Source of the DNA: Nitrospira sp.
Lineage (GTDB): Bacteria > Nitrospirota > Nitrospiria > Nitrospirales > Nitrospiraceae
DNA: 64,000 bases
Reading direction: 5' to 3'
Assembly: GCA_035968315.1 (NCBI GenBank)
Contig: JAVYIN010000002.1
Coordinates: forward strand, 1 to 64,000
Shown: piece by piece, positions 44,303 through 53,420 of the stretch
Layout of the letters: every line of letters begins with the position of its first letter
Numbering within the stretch: position 1 is the stretch's first letter
Notes under the pieces: model-generated
Told to the model about the DNA's origin: nothing
The model's database searches: none
The model's input: only the letters and a program-made list of their open reading frames with translations
Made by a program: the position numbers and the translations under genes

Positions 44303-46261
44303 ATGGCGGCACGACGCACAACCCGATCGAAAAAGACCACGGCCAAGAAACCCGCGCGGGGACCGGTCGTGCGCACTTCGCGCACGAAGGCGGCCAAACC
44401 GGCGGAGGTGCAACTCCAGCCCTCGCCCGGCCATAAAGTCCTGATTACCGATGTTGCCTTGCGCGACGGACACCAATCGCTCCTCGCCACGCGCATGCGC
44501 ACCGAGGACATGCTCCCCATCGCGCAAAAGCTCGACGCCGTCGGCTACTGGTCCCTGGAGGTCTGGGGCGGCGCCACCTTCGATACCTGTTTGCGCTTTC
44601 TCAAAGAGGATCCCTGGGAGCGCCTCCGGGCACTCCGGGCCGCGATGCCCAATACCCGGCTCCAGATGTTGCTGCGCGGCCAGAACCTCGTGGGCTACCG
44701 GCACTATGCCGACGACGTGCTGGAGCGGTTCATCGAACGCTCCGCCACCAACGGCATCGACGTCTTCCGCATCTTCGACGCCCTGAACGACGTGCGCAAC
44801 ATGGACCGCGCCATTCGCGAGGTCAAAGCCTGCGGCAAACATGTCGAAGCGGCCATCAGTTATACCGTCAGCCCGGTCCACACCATCGACCGGTTTGTCA
44901 GCATGGCCAAGCAGCTCGAAGACCTCGGCACCGATACGCTCTGCGTCAAAGACATGGCCGGCCTGCTGGAACCGATGGAGGCCTACCACCTCATCAAGCG
45001 CCTCAAAAACGCGGTGAAGGTCCCGATCCACCTGCACTCCCACTACACCTCCGGCATGTCGTCGATGTCGGCGTTGATGGCGATCCTCGGCGGGCTCGAT
45101 ATGCTCGACACCGCCATGTCCCCCCTGGCCGGCGGCACCTCGCATCCGGCGACGGAAACGCTCGTCGCGGCACTGAAAAATACGCCCTACGACACCGGGC
45201 TGGACCTGGCCACCTTCCTGCCGATCACCGAACATTTCAGGACCGTGCGCCGGAAGTACCGCCAGTTCGAAAGCGATTTCACCGGCGTGGATGCCGAAAT
45301 TCTGACCTCGCAGATTCCGGGAGGCATGCTATCGAACCTCGCCGCCCAGCTGACAGAACAAAATGCCCTCGACCGCATGCGGGAAGTGCTCGACGAAGTC
45401 CCGCGCGTCCGGAAAGACATGGGCTATCCGCCCCTCGTCACACCCACCAGCCAGATCGTCGGCACCCAGGCCACGCTCAATGTGCTGACCGGCGAGCGCT
45501 ACAAAGTCATCACGACGGAAACCAAGAACTACTTCCTGGGCCTCTATGGCCGCGCCCCTGGGCAGGTCGATCAGGAAGTCCTCGCCCGGGCGGTCGGCAA
45601 TGAAGAGCCGATCAAAACCAGGCCGGCCGACCGGCTGGAACCGGAGTTGGACGGCATCAAGAAAGATCTGCCCCCGAATGCCACCACCGTGGAAGACCAG
45701 CTCTCCTTTGCGCTCTTCCCCGCCATTGCCCGCGACTTCTTCGAGGCCCGTGAAAAGGGCGATCTCGTGCCGGAAACGCTGGAAACCTCGGCGCCCAAGG
45801 GCCCGGCGGTCGCCGGCGAATTGCACCTGGCACCGGTGGAGTTCAACATCACCGTCCACGGCGAATCCTATCACGTGAAACTTTCCGGATCGGGCCGCAA
45901 GGTCGATGGCCGGAAACCCTACTACATCCGGGTCAACGACAAGCTGGAAGAAGTGTCGCTCGAACCGATTCAGGAAGTGCTCGCCGGCGTGCCTGAAGCA
46001 CCGGACACCGGCAGCGGCTCAAAGCCCAAGCGGCCGCGGCCGGCCAAACCCGGCGATGTCGCACCGCCGATGCCGGGCCGCGTGGTGAAAATCCTCGTCG
46101 CCAAAGACGACCGGGTGAAGACCGGCGATCCGCTCTTGATCATCGAAGCGATGAAAATGGAAAGCCGGGTCCCGGCGCCGATCGACGGGAAAGTGACGGC
46201 CATCCTCGCGGCGGAAGGCGAGAACGTCAAAACCGACGAAACCGTCATCCAGCTGGAATAA
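44303..46261 (+). CDS. Carboxyltransferase/biotin carrier subunit (pyruvate or 2-oxoglutarate carboxylase)
   Basis: A 652-residue protein. After a Lys/Ala/Pro-rich N-terminus of about 40 residues comes the HMGL-like carboxyltransferase domain. It has VALRDGHQSLLATRMRTED, VKDMAGLLEP and the metal ligands in HLHSHYTSGMSS. A PYC_OADA domain follows. The C-terminal biotinyl domain ends in IIEAMKMESRVPAPIDGKV, with the biotinylated Lys in AMKM. The length (652) also equals, as I recall, the large subunit of the Hydrogenobacter 2-oxoglutarate carboxylase. The substrate therefore cannot be decided from sequence alone. Confidence 0.9.
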   Translation: MAARRTTRSKKTTAKKPARGPVVRTSRTKAAKPAEVQLQPSPGHKVLITDVALRDGHQSLLATRMRTEDMLPIAQKLDAVGYWSLEVWGGATFDTCLRFLKEDPWERLRALRAAMPNTRLQMLLRGQNLVGYRHYADDVLERFIERSATNGIDVFRIFDALNDVRNMDRAIREVKACGKHVEAAISYTVSPVHTIDRFVSMAKQLEDLGTDTLCVKDMAGLLEPMEAYHLIKRLKNAVKVPIHLHSHYTSGMSSMSALMAILGGLDMLDTAMSPLAGGTSHPATETLVAALKNTPYDTGLDLATFLPITEHFRTVRRKYRQFESDFTGVDAEILTSQIPGGMLSNLAAQLTEQNALDRMREVLDEVPRVRKDMGYPPLVTPTSQIVGTQATLNVLTGERYKVITTETKNYFLGLYGRAPGQVDQEVLARAVGNEEPIKTRPADRLEPELDGIKKDLPPNATTVEDQLSFALFPAIARDFFEAREKGDLVPETLETSAPKGPAVAGELHLAPVEFNITVHGESYHVKLSGSGRKVDGRKPYYIRVNDKLEEVSLEPIQEVLAGVPEAPDTGSGSKPKRPRPAKPGDVAPPMPGRVVKILVAKDDRVKTGDPLLIIEAMKMESRVPAPIDGKVTAILAAEGENVKTDETVIQLE

Positions 46262-46293
46262 GCCGTTCACCACCCACAAAGGCATGGTCCACC

Positions 46294-47226
46294 GTGCCGC
46301 GATTTCGTCAATCCCTCATCGTCGTGGTGCTCTGCATGCTGCTCGGATCCTGCGCCGCACCCGGCTCGCTGCCGCCCTGGTTCGATGCCATCGAACGCCT
46401 GCCCCTCAAATCTGTCACGGTCAACGGCCACCGCATCGCCTATCTCGACCACGGCCAAGGCCCGCCGGTCATGCTCATTCACGGCTTCGGCGGATCGATG
46501 TGGCAATGGGAATATCAGCAAGCCGCCCTGGCCCGACATTTCCGCGTCATCACGCCCGATCTGCTCGGAGCCGGGCTCTCCGACAAACCGGAGATCGACT
46601 ACCGGCCTGATCAATTGCTGGAATTTCTCGTGGCGTTCATGGACGCGCTGCAAATCCCGCAAGCCGCCATGGCAGGCAACTCCATGGGCGCCGGACTCGC
46701 CATCGGCCTGGCCCTCGACTACCCCACACGCGTTTCCGCCCTCATTCTCATCGACGGACTCCCCGCCCAGGTCATGGATCACCTCGGCAGCCCCACGCTT
46801 CGCCGGGCGCTGACGACATCCGCGCCATCCTGGCTGATCTCCTTCGGCAATTGGCTCTTCGGCGGGAGCGTGATTGAATCCACGCTGCGCGAATTCATCC
46901 ACGATCCGGCCTTGCTGACGCCGGCGGTCATCGACCGGGCCAACCGGAACCGCCAGCGGCCAGGCCTGTTTCGCGCACTCATGACCGTAGGAACCAACTT
47001 GCCGCTGTGGGAACGGGACTTCGCCCCGCGCATCGGAACCATCACCCGCCGCACCTTGATCATCTGGGGGGAGGAAGACCGCGTGTTTCCCCTCGCTGCG
47101 GGAGAGACCATTCATCAGGCCATTGCCGAATCCGCCTTGATCCGCATTCCCAAGGCCGCGCATATCCCGCAGTGGGAACAGCCGGATCTGGTCAACCGGG
47201 CCATCCTGAACTTTCTCGGCCCTTGA
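46294..47226 (+). CDS. Alpha/beta-hydrolase lipoprotein
   Basis: A 310-residue alpha/beta-hydrolase. A lipoprotein signal (LLGSC, Cys near residue 19) precedes the fold. The oxyanion loop is LIHGFGGSMWQWEYQ. The nucleophile elbow is GNSMGAG. The acid Asp is in IIWGEEDRVFPL, and the final His is in AAHIPQWEQPD. The start is GTG at 46294, and the ribosome site is weak. The substrate is unknown. It follows the carboxylase genes by 32 bases. Confidence 0.85.
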   Translation: MPRFRQSLIVVVLCMLLGSCAAPGSLPPWFDAIERLPLKSVTVNGHRIAYLDHGQGPPVMLIHGFGGSMWQWEYQQAALARHFRVITPDLLGAGLSDKPEIDYRPDQLLEFLVAFMDALQIPQAAMAGNSMGAGLAIGLALDYPTRVSALILIDGLPAQVMDHLGSPTLRRALTTSAPSWLISFGNWLFGGSVIESTLREFIHDPALLTPAVIDRANRNRQRPGLFRALMTVGTNLPLWERDFAPRIGTITRRTLIIWGEEDRVFPLAAGETIHQAIAESALIRIPKAAHIPQWEQPDLVNRAILNFLGP

Positions 47227-47295
47227 GCGGATAGACGGCGGCTGGGTATACTGGTGTTCTCAGCTCTCACGCCCATCACGAGTCAGGAGCAAATC

Positions 47296-47964
47296 ATGCG
47301 CGAGACAGCACTAACACTCCGTACGATCACCGCCATCATTTCAATCTTCTTGTTCACCGCCTGCGCCGGCCTGGGCAGCTCAACCGAATCCGAATTCCTC
47401 TATAAGAACCTGCCGGTCGCCGATGGCAGCGCCGTCGCGGGCGAAGGCCACTCCGTTCTCTTCAAAGGCAGCCCCCTGGCCTTGTCCGGGTCAGGGATCA
47501 AGGTAGGCGACACCCTCCGCGACGTGAAGCTGGCGCAACAGGATCTCTCGCTCATGAACATCGTCCATACCAAAGGCGAAGGGAAGGTGCGGATCATCAG
47601 CGTCGTGCCCTCGCTCGACACGAAGGTCTGCGAACAGCAAACCCATCAGCTCAGCGAAAAGAATCATGGCCTGGACAAAATGATCGAGCTCATCACCGTG
47701 AGCATCGATACGCCCTTCGCGCAGAAACGCTTCGCGGAAGCAGCCAAGATCCATAACATCACCTTTCTTTCCGACTATCGCGGCGCGGATTTCGGCAAAG
47801 CCCATGGTTTATTTTTGAAGGACCCGCACATTCTGGCTCGGGCGATCCTGGTGATAGACAGCCATAACGTCGTCCGCTACCTCCAGATCACGCCGGAACT
47901 CGCGCAACTCCCGGATCTCGACGAAGCCTTCAAGTTTGCACGGGCCCTCGTGACGGCCAGTTAG
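47296..47964 (+). CDS. tpx: Thiol peroxidase (Tpx-like), lipoprotein lacking the resolving cysteine
   Basis: A 222-residue peroxiredoxin of the Tpx type. The N-terminus is a signal with lipobox (FTAC). The peroxidatic cysteine is in VPSLDTKVCEQQTH. In classic Tpx the resolving cysteine follows DLPFAQKRxC. Here that segment is DTPFAQKRFAEAAKIHN, with Ala at the position. The mature chain has only one cysteine apart from the lipidated one. It is therefore a likely one-cysteine peroxidase using an external thiol. The ATG at 47296 has AGGAG upstream. Confidence 0.85.
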   Translation: MRETALTLRTITAIISIFLFTACAGLGSSTESEFLYKNLPVADGSAVAGEGHSVLFKGSPLALSGSGIKVGDTLRDVKLAQQDLSLMNIVHTKGEGKVRIISVVPSLDTKVCEQQTHQLSEKNHGLDKMIELITVSIDTPFAQKRFAEAAKIHNITFLSDYRGADFGKAHGLFLKDPHILARAILVIDSHNVVRYLQITPELAQLPDLDEAFKFARALVTAS

Positions 47965-48040
47965 CCGAATGCGGGGCGGCCTCAGGGCCGTCCCGGACGC
48001 AATCCTCCGCAAACCTCACCCTTCACGAGGATGCAGCCTG

Positions 48041-49444
48041 ATGGCCCACTACGACATGTTGGTGATCGGCACCGGACCAGCCGGGCAAAAAGCCGCAATC
48101 CAGGCAGCGAAGCTTGGCAAGAAGGTCGGAATCATCGAGCGGAAAGAAGTCGTCGGCGGCGTCTGCACCAATACCGGCACCATCCCCAGCAAATCGCTGC
48201 GCGAAGCCGTGCTCTATCTCTCGGGATTCCGCCAACGCAGTCTCTATGGCGCGGGCTACCGGCTGAAACGTACGATCACCATCGAAGATCTCGCCATCCG
48301 TTCCCAGCACGTTATCAGAAACGAAATCCGGATCGTTCAGAATCAGATGGCCCGCAATGGAGTCGAGATGATCCATGGCACGGCCGGTTTCGTGGATCCG
48401 CACCGGCTTCGCATTCAAGCCGGGACCGGAACCGTCGAACATACCGCCGACTTCATTGTCATCGCGGTTGGGACGGAGCCGGCCCGGCCCACACACATTC
48501 CTTTCGACGATTCCCGCATCATCGATACCGACGGGCTGCTCACCCTCAACCATGTGCCCTCCTCTCTCGTCATCGTGGGAGGAGGCGTGATCGGGACCGA
48601 ATACGCCTCCATCCTCGCCACTCTGGGCGTCCCGGTCACTCTCATCGACAAGCGTCCCCGGCTGCTTGAATTTGTGGATGCCGAAATCATCGACGCGCTC
48701 CAGCAACAAATGAAAGACATCGGCGTAACCCTCTACCACGACGAAGAGGTGGTCGGAATTCGGAAAGATGCGAACGGAGAGATTACCGTGACCTTGCAAA
48801 AGGCCCGTCCCGTGACCACGACGACCTTGATGTATGCCATCGGCCGGGTCGGCGCGAGCCGCGGGCTGAATCTTAAGCGCGCAGGCCTCGCCGCTGACAG
48901 CCGAGGGCGGCTGGCTGTGAACGAACATTTTCAAACCTCGGTGCCCCACATCTATGCGGCGGGAGACATCATCGGCTTTCCCGCCCTGGCCTCCACCTCC
49001 ATGCAGCAGGGACGCCACGCCTCCTGTCATGCCTTTGGCCAGCCGGACCGCACCGACACCGCCCTGCTGCCTTACGGCATTTATGCGATTCCGGAGATTT
49101 CCATGGTGGGCCGAAACGAGGAAGAACTCACCGCAGCCAATGTCCCCTTCGCGGTGGGCATCGCGCGCTATCGAGAAATCGCCCGCGGCCAGATCATCGG
49201 CGATGAGACAGGCATGTTGAAGCTTCTCTTCCACCGGCAAACCAGGGAAGTCTTGGGCGTCCATGCGATCGGTGAAGGCGCGACGGAATTGATCCACATC
49301 GGGCAGGCGGTCATGGCCTATCATGGAAAGATCGACTACTTTGTCGACACCGTCTTCAACTACCCAACGCTCGCGGAATGTTATAAAGTCGCCGCACTGG
49401 ACGGTATCAACCGGCTGCCCAGGCCTTGGACCCCGCACCCGTGA
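48041..49444 (+). CDS. sthA: Soluble pyridine nucleotide transhydrogenase (SthA type)
   Basis: A 467-residue flavoprotein disulfide reductase-fold enzyme. The FAD motif is MLVIGTGPAGQKAAIQAAKLG. The active-site segment reads GVCTNTGTIPSKSLREAV, in which the second redox cysteine is replaced, as in SthA. The NAD(P) motif is VIVGGGVIGTEYASILATLG. The FAD-end motif is IYAAGDIIG. The reaction is NADPH-NAD+ hydride transfer. The ATG at 48041 is chosen (GAGG about 10 bases upstream) over the longer frame. A dihydrolipoamide dehydrogenase is less likely because of the missing cysteine. Confidence 0.88.
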   Translation: MAHYDMLVIGTGPAGQKAAIQAAKLGKKVGIIERKEVVGGVCTNTGTIPSKSLREAVLYLSGFRQRSLYGAGYRLKRTITIEDLAIRSQHVIRNEIRIVQNQMARNGVEMIHGTAGFVDPHRLRIQAGTGTVEHTADFIVIAVGTEPARPTHIPFDDSRIIDTDGLLTLNHVPSSLVIVGGGVIGTEYASILATLGVPVTLIDKRPRLLEFVDAEIIDALQQQMKDIGVTLYHDEEVVGIRKDANGEITVTLQKARPVTTTTLMYAIGRVGASRGLNLKRAGLAADSRGRLAVNEHFQTSVPHIYAAGDIIGFPALASTSMQQGRHASCHAFGQPDRTDTALLPYGIYAIPEISMVGRNEEELTAANVPFAVGIARYREIARGQIIGDETGMLKLLFHRQTREVLGVHAIGEGATELIHIGQAVMAYHGKIDYFVDTVFNYPTLAECYKVAALDGINRLPRPWTPHP

Positions 49445-49542
49445 AGCGTCGTTCTGAAAAGGGGCCGCGCCAACAAGCAATCCCGCTGTGCCCTGATCCT
49501 GCGAACGGCGAAGTACGTTTCACGAGATACGAAAGGAGCCCT

Positions 49543-50211
49543 ATGTCGTTTTCCACCCATCTCCGCAAGCTGGCGCAACCGATCTGGGAGGCCCAGCTCA
49601 CCCACCCCTTCGTCGTCGCCCTCGGCAACGGCACGCTGCCGAACGAGAAATTCACCTACTACATTTTGCAAGACGCCCGGTTTCTCGGCGACCTCGCGCG
49701 CGTCTTCGCCGCCGGAGCGCTGAAGGCGCCGGACTCAGACAGCGCGCTCCGCTTTGCCAAGCTGGCGGAAGACACCATTGTGGTCGAACGCAGCCTCCAT
49801 GAAGGCTACGGCACAAAATGGAACCTGACGGCGAAGCAAATGGCCGCCGTGCCCATGGCTCCGACCAACTACGCCTATACCCGCCACATGCTCAGCGTGG
49901 CCCAGAGCGGATCGGCGGCGGAAATCACCGTCGTCGCCCTCCCCTGCGCCTGGATCTACTGCGTCATCGGGGAGCATCTCTTGAAGCACGGCCCGCCCAA
50001 GAAGAACCACCCCTATCGGGATTGGCTCATGCTCTACGCCTCGCCGGAGTTCGCCGAGGTCCAGCAATGGATGCGCAAGAAAGTCGATCAATGGGCCAAA
50101 ACGGCGGGCAAAGACGAGATCCGGCGCATGGAAGAATCATTCATCATCAGCTCACGCTACGAGTGGATGTTCTGGGAGATGGCCTGGAACGAAGAGCCGT
50201 GGCCGATATAG
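49543..50211 (+). CDS. tenA: TenA-type aminopyrimidine aminohydrolase
   Basis: A 222-residue helical protein of the TenA family, which salvages thiamine pyrimidine by hydrolysis. The segment PIWEAQLTHPFVVALGNGTL opens the fold. The catalytic cysteine is in VVALPCAWIYCVIGEHL near residue 132, and the conserved glutamate in MEESFIISSRYEW. AAGGAG precedes the ATG at 49543. thiD lies 1 kb downstream, which supports a thiamine role. No TPP riboswitch is recognisable just upstream. Confidence 0.88.
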   Translation: MSFSTHLRKLAQPIWEAQLTHPFVVALGNGTLPNEKFTYYILQDARFLGDLARVFAAGALKAPDSDSALRFAKLAEDTIVVERSLHEGYGTKWNLTAKQMAAVPMAPTNYAYTRHMLSVAQSGSAAEITVVALPCAWIYCVIGEHLLKHGPPKKNHPYRDWLMLYASPEFAEVQQWMRKKVDQWAKTAGKDEIRRMEESFIISSRYEWMFWEMAWNEEPWPI

Positions 50212-50283
50212 CAGCGGCATCCCCTGAACCCCAGTAAGAGGTCTGGACACCCAGCCCAACCTGAGTATAATGGCCCCACGTCT

Positions 50284-51249
50284 ATGAACAAGCTTCCCCT
50301 CGTCATATCGGGCCTGCTGTGGTACGCGCTGCTTCCGGGCTTTGGGTTCGCCGCCGGCAATTACGAAGAGAGCCTCAAGCAATTGGCGGAGGGCGTCATG
50401 GCCGAAGCCGTCAAGGCGAAAAAAGAGCGGCTGGCCATCGTGGACTTCACCGATGCCAAGGGGACGGTCACGCCAGTGGGGCAGTTTCTGGCGGAAGAAC
50501 TCAGCACCCAGTTGCTCGTGGCCGGAGAGTTGACGGTCGTAGAACGCCGCCTGGTGAATTCGACGCTGAGGAAACTCCACATCAAAGAGATCGAATCGAC
50601 ACAGCCGAAAGCCGTGAAAGGGGCCGCCAAGGCCATTCGCGCCGATGTCTTTGTGGTGGGGTCCTACCTGGAGTCTCCGGACGGCGTCCTCGTCACCACC
50701 AAGCTCATCAGTCCCTTAAATGCGCAGGCAGTCGGCGCGGTACGGAAGAGCATCCCCAAAACAGGCCCGCTGGGCGAGCTACTCAAGGCGGCCAATGCCC
50801 CCCCACCGGTGAAGACGGTTCTGCCTCAAGACCTGCCGCCGCCGGAAGGGCTGGGATTTCATCGCAACGACCTCTATGAATTCGTCGTCCGGTCGCTCTC
50901 TGTGCAGGAGCAACAGGTCCGCCTCGACGTGACGGTGGAGAACCGCTCGCCGCGCGACTTGAAAATCCTGTGCCTTCTGCAAAATACTGTGCTGCGAGAC
51001 GAGCACGGAACGCAGTGGATGCAAAAAGTGGAAGACAATCGGGAAGGGCTCTGCACACGAGGAATGGAATTGTCTCCCCGCGAAAAAGACCGGGCGGTCT
51101 TCACGTTCACCGCGCCGGCCAATGCCGCGCCGGCCGCGCATTTCACGCTGGCCTATCATGAAAAATCACCCCGGCGGGATGCGGGATTCTTCATTGAAGG
51201 CTTGAAGGCCGACACGCCGTCCGCACCGGCGGTATCTGTCACTCCTTAA
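50284..51249 (+). CDS. Exported FlgO/CsgG-like protein
   Basis: A 321-residue exported protein. A signal peptide (about 1-24) is followed by the FlgO/CsgG-like domain: RLAIVDFTDAKGTVTPVGQF, LAEELSTQLLVAGELTVVER, and RADVFVVGSYLESPDG. The C-terminal half is a beta domain with two cysteines (KILCLLQ, EGLCTRG). It is likely an envelope protein. The ATG is at 50284. It sits between tenA and thiD on the same strand, but nothing links it to thiamine. Confidence 0.8.
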   Translation: MNKLPLVISGLLWYALLPGFGFAAGNYEESLKQLAEGVMAEAVKAKKERLAIVDFTDAKGTVTPVGQFLAEELSTQLLVAGELTVVERRLVNSTLRKLHIKEIESTQPKAVKGAAKAIRADVFVVGSYLESPDGVLVTTKLISPLNAQAVGAVRKSIPKTGPLGELLKAANAPPPVKTVLPQDLPPPEGLGFHRNDLYEFVVRSLSVQEQQVRLDVTVENRSPRDLKILCLLQNTVLRDEHGTQWMQKVEDNREGLCTRGMELSPREKDRAVFTFTAPANAAPAAHFTLAYHEKSPRRDAGFFIEGLKADTPSAPAVSVTP

Positions 51250-51265
51250 CCATCACGGAACATCC

Positions 51266-52069
51266 ATGACCGCACACACGATGAAACAAGTTCTGACCAT
51301 TGCCGGATCCGATTCCGGCGGCGGCGCCGGCATTCAAGGCGACCTCAAAGCCATGTCGGCCCACGGCGTATTTGCCCTCTCGGTCATCACCGCCATCACG
51401 GCGCAGAACACGGAAGAAGTCACGGACGTCTTTGAATTGCCGCCCTCGATCATTGCCGCACAACTCGATGCGGTCTTCGACGACTTCGATATCTCCGCCG
51501 TGAAAACCGGCATGCTCTCGTCCACCGCCATCGTGGAACTCGTGGCCAAGATGCTGGCCCCGCAGAAGGTGGCCAATCTGGTGGTCGATCCGGTCATGGT
51601 CTCCAAGACCGGGCATGCACTGCTGAAACCGGACGCGATCGAAGCCATGAAGAAGCTCTTGTTCCCGCAGGCCCTCGTCGTAACGCCCAATATTCATGAG
51701 GCGCAGCAGCTCTCCGGCCTCGCCATCGAAAATATCTCCGACGCCCGGCGTGCCGCCAAGATCATCCACGGCTTCGGCAGCAAGTATGTCCTGATCAAAG
51801 GCGGCCACTTGCCCGCCGACCGCGCCACCGATCTGCTGTACGATGGCCGCTTCTTCAACATCTACAAAGGCGAGTTCATCGACACCCCGCATACACACGG
51901 CACCGGCTGTACGTTTGCCTCGGCGCTGGCCGCGCAACTCGCCCGTGGCAAGTCGGTCCCAGACGCGGTGCAAGCGGCCAAGACCTATCTCACCGAAGCC
52001 ATTCGGCACAGTCTGGCGATCGGGCATGGCACCGGTCCCACCAATCACTTTTACTTTCTCGAATCGTAG
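51266..52069 (+). CDS. thiD: Hydroxymethylpyrimidine/phosphomethylpyrimidine kinase
   Basis: A 267-residue PfkB-like kinase that phosphorylates HMP and HMP-P in thiamine synthesis. Motifs are VLTIAGSDSGGGAGIQGDLK, the anion hole/ATP site DTPHTHGTGCTFASALAA with the catalytic Asp, and LVVDPVMVSKTGHALL. The first ATG (51266) is used; an internal ATG at 51281 is possible. It begins 16 bases after the FlgO-like gene. Confidence 0.95.
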   Translation: MTAHTMKQVLTIAGSDSGGGAGIQGDLKAMSAHGVFALSVITAITAQNTEEVTDVFELPPSIIAAQLDAVFDDFDISAVKTGMLSSTAIVELVAKMLAPQKVANLVVDPVMVSKTGHALLKPDAIEAMKKLLFPQALVVTPNIHEAQQLSGLAIENISDARRAAKIIHGFGSKYVLIKGGHLPADRATDLLYDGRFFNIYKGEFIDTPHTHGTGCTFASALAAQLARGKSVPDAVQAAKTYLTEAIRHSLAIGHGTGPTNHFYFLES

Positions 52070-52078
52070 AGGTCCCGC

Positions 52079-53377
52079 ATGCTAAGGCTCCCTGGTCGTC
52101 CGGTTACCTTTCTCCTGACAGGCTTCGCCTGGCTTCTCCTGGCCTCGCTGGTCGGCATGGCCATTCTGGTCGGACTCGTGCGCGGAACGCCGCTGCCCTC
52201 GTGGCTGCGTCTGGCCCACACCCATGCGGCGCTGGTCGGCGGCGTCGCCCAAATGATCCTGGGCGGATTTCTGGTCTTTATCCCCCCGCTGCTCATGACC
52301 GGGCAACACCGGAAGGAATCCCATCCGGTCCTGTTTCTGGCCATCAACGCCGGCGCGCTCGGCATGGTGGCGGGGTTCGGTCTCGGCAACTATCAGATCG
52401 TTGGCGCCAGCGGACTGCTCGTCGTGGCCGCATTCCTCTGGATCGCGCGGGACGCCTGGACGCAGGCCCGCAAGAGCCTGAACTCGCCGCCATTGAATCT
52501 CTGGTTCTACGCCATCGCCCTGTTCGCGCTCTTGGGAGGACTCGCCTGCGGGGAAACCATGGCCTTCCGGTTCACCCAAGAGTCCTACGGATACGTCAGG
52601 CTGGCCCATATCCATCTCAATATTCTGGGCTTCATCTCGCTGGCCATCGTGGGCACGATGCACAACCTGCTCCCAACCGTGCTGAATGCGCCGCTCTATA
52701 GCCCTAAACTGGCGCGCGCGGTGTTGTTCCTGTTGCCGCTCGGGCTCGCGCTGCTGATCGGCGGGTTCCTGAACTCGTCTGTGATCGTCGAAATGGCGGC
52801 AGGGGGGGTGCTGGTCGTCACAGCCACGCTCTACGCGGTCAATCTGTTCCGCACCTGGCTGGCATCCAGCCACAAGGGCAGCGCCGCCTCCGACCACCTG
52901 CTCATCGGCACGTTTTTTCTGCTGGTCACCCTGGTGCTCGGCACCCTGGTTGCCGCCAATAATCTCCACGAACAGCCCATCATGCCCTTCGGCTCGCTCC
53001 ACCTGGTGGCCTACACGCATATGGCGCTCATCGGCTTCATCTTGCAAACCATCATCGGCGCGCTCTCGCACCTTCTTCCGATCACCCTGGCGGTGCGCCG
53101 CGTCCAGAGCAATAAAAAGCGCGGCGCCTATCTCGACCGGCTCACGGCCATTATCAACCGCTGGCGCACGATTCAGATCATGGGACTCAGCCTGGGGACG
53201 ATGGGACTGGCACTCCTCGCCTCGCTGACCTGGAATGTGCCGCTCTCGTCGCCGACGATTCAGATCGCCACCTGGTCCTGTGTTGGCCTCTTGCTCGGCA
53301 GCCTGACTCTCTTCTCCGTCAAGCTCGTCGCCCTGTTAGGCGCATCCCCTGAAGAAGACCAGCCCGCGTCAACCTAA
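52079..53377 (+). CDS. Twelve-span membrane protein with NnrS/haem-copper-oxidase-like histidines
   Basis: A 432-residue multi-pass membrane protein. Paired histidines occur inside predicted helices: RLAHTHAALVGG, RLAHIHLNILGF, AYTHMALIGF, and single ones in MHNLLPTVL and LSHLLPI. This pattern resembles NnrS or the core of haem-copper oxidase subunit I, which bind haem and copper. The catalytic copper-ligand set of a true oxidase is not evident. It may bind haem or act in nitrogen-oxide handling. GAGG precedes the ATG, and it follows thiD by 9 bases. Confidence 0.7.
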   Translation: MLRLPGRPVTFLLTGFAWLLLASLVGMAILVGLVRGTPLPSWLRLAHTHAALVGGVAQMILGGFLVFIPPLLMTGQHRKESHPVLFLAINAGALGMVAGFGLGNYQIVGASGLLVVAAFLWIARDAWTQARKSLNSPPLNLWFYAIALFALLGGLACGETMAFRFTQESYGYVRLAHIHLNILGFISLAIVGTMHNLLPTVLNAPLYSPKLARAVLFLLPLGLALLIGGFLNSSVIVEMAAGGVLVVTATLYAVNLFRTWLASSHKGSAASDHLLIGTFFLLVTLVLGTLVAANNLHEQPIMPFGSLHLVAYTHMALIGFILQTIIGALSHLLPITLAVRRVQSNKKRGAYLDRLTAIINRWRTIQIMGLSLGTMGLALLASLTWNVPLSSPTIQIATWSCVGLLLGSLTLFSVKLVALLGASPEEDQPAST

Positions 53378-53420
53378 AGAGCCCCGCAACCACGGCCACC
53401 ACTCTGCCAGAGTCTCGCTC

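Noticed and set aside
49445-49542. Possible TPP riboswitch before tenA
   Set aside because: The conserved CUGAGA and ACCUGAUCUGG elements are not present in a pairing arrangement. Only a loose CCCTGATCCTG match is seen.
52082-53071. A 329-codon minus-strand frame
   Set aside because: It is antisense to the multi-histidine membrane protein and is rich in Arg/Gln/His/Glu, as expected for the reverse of a hydrophobic gene.
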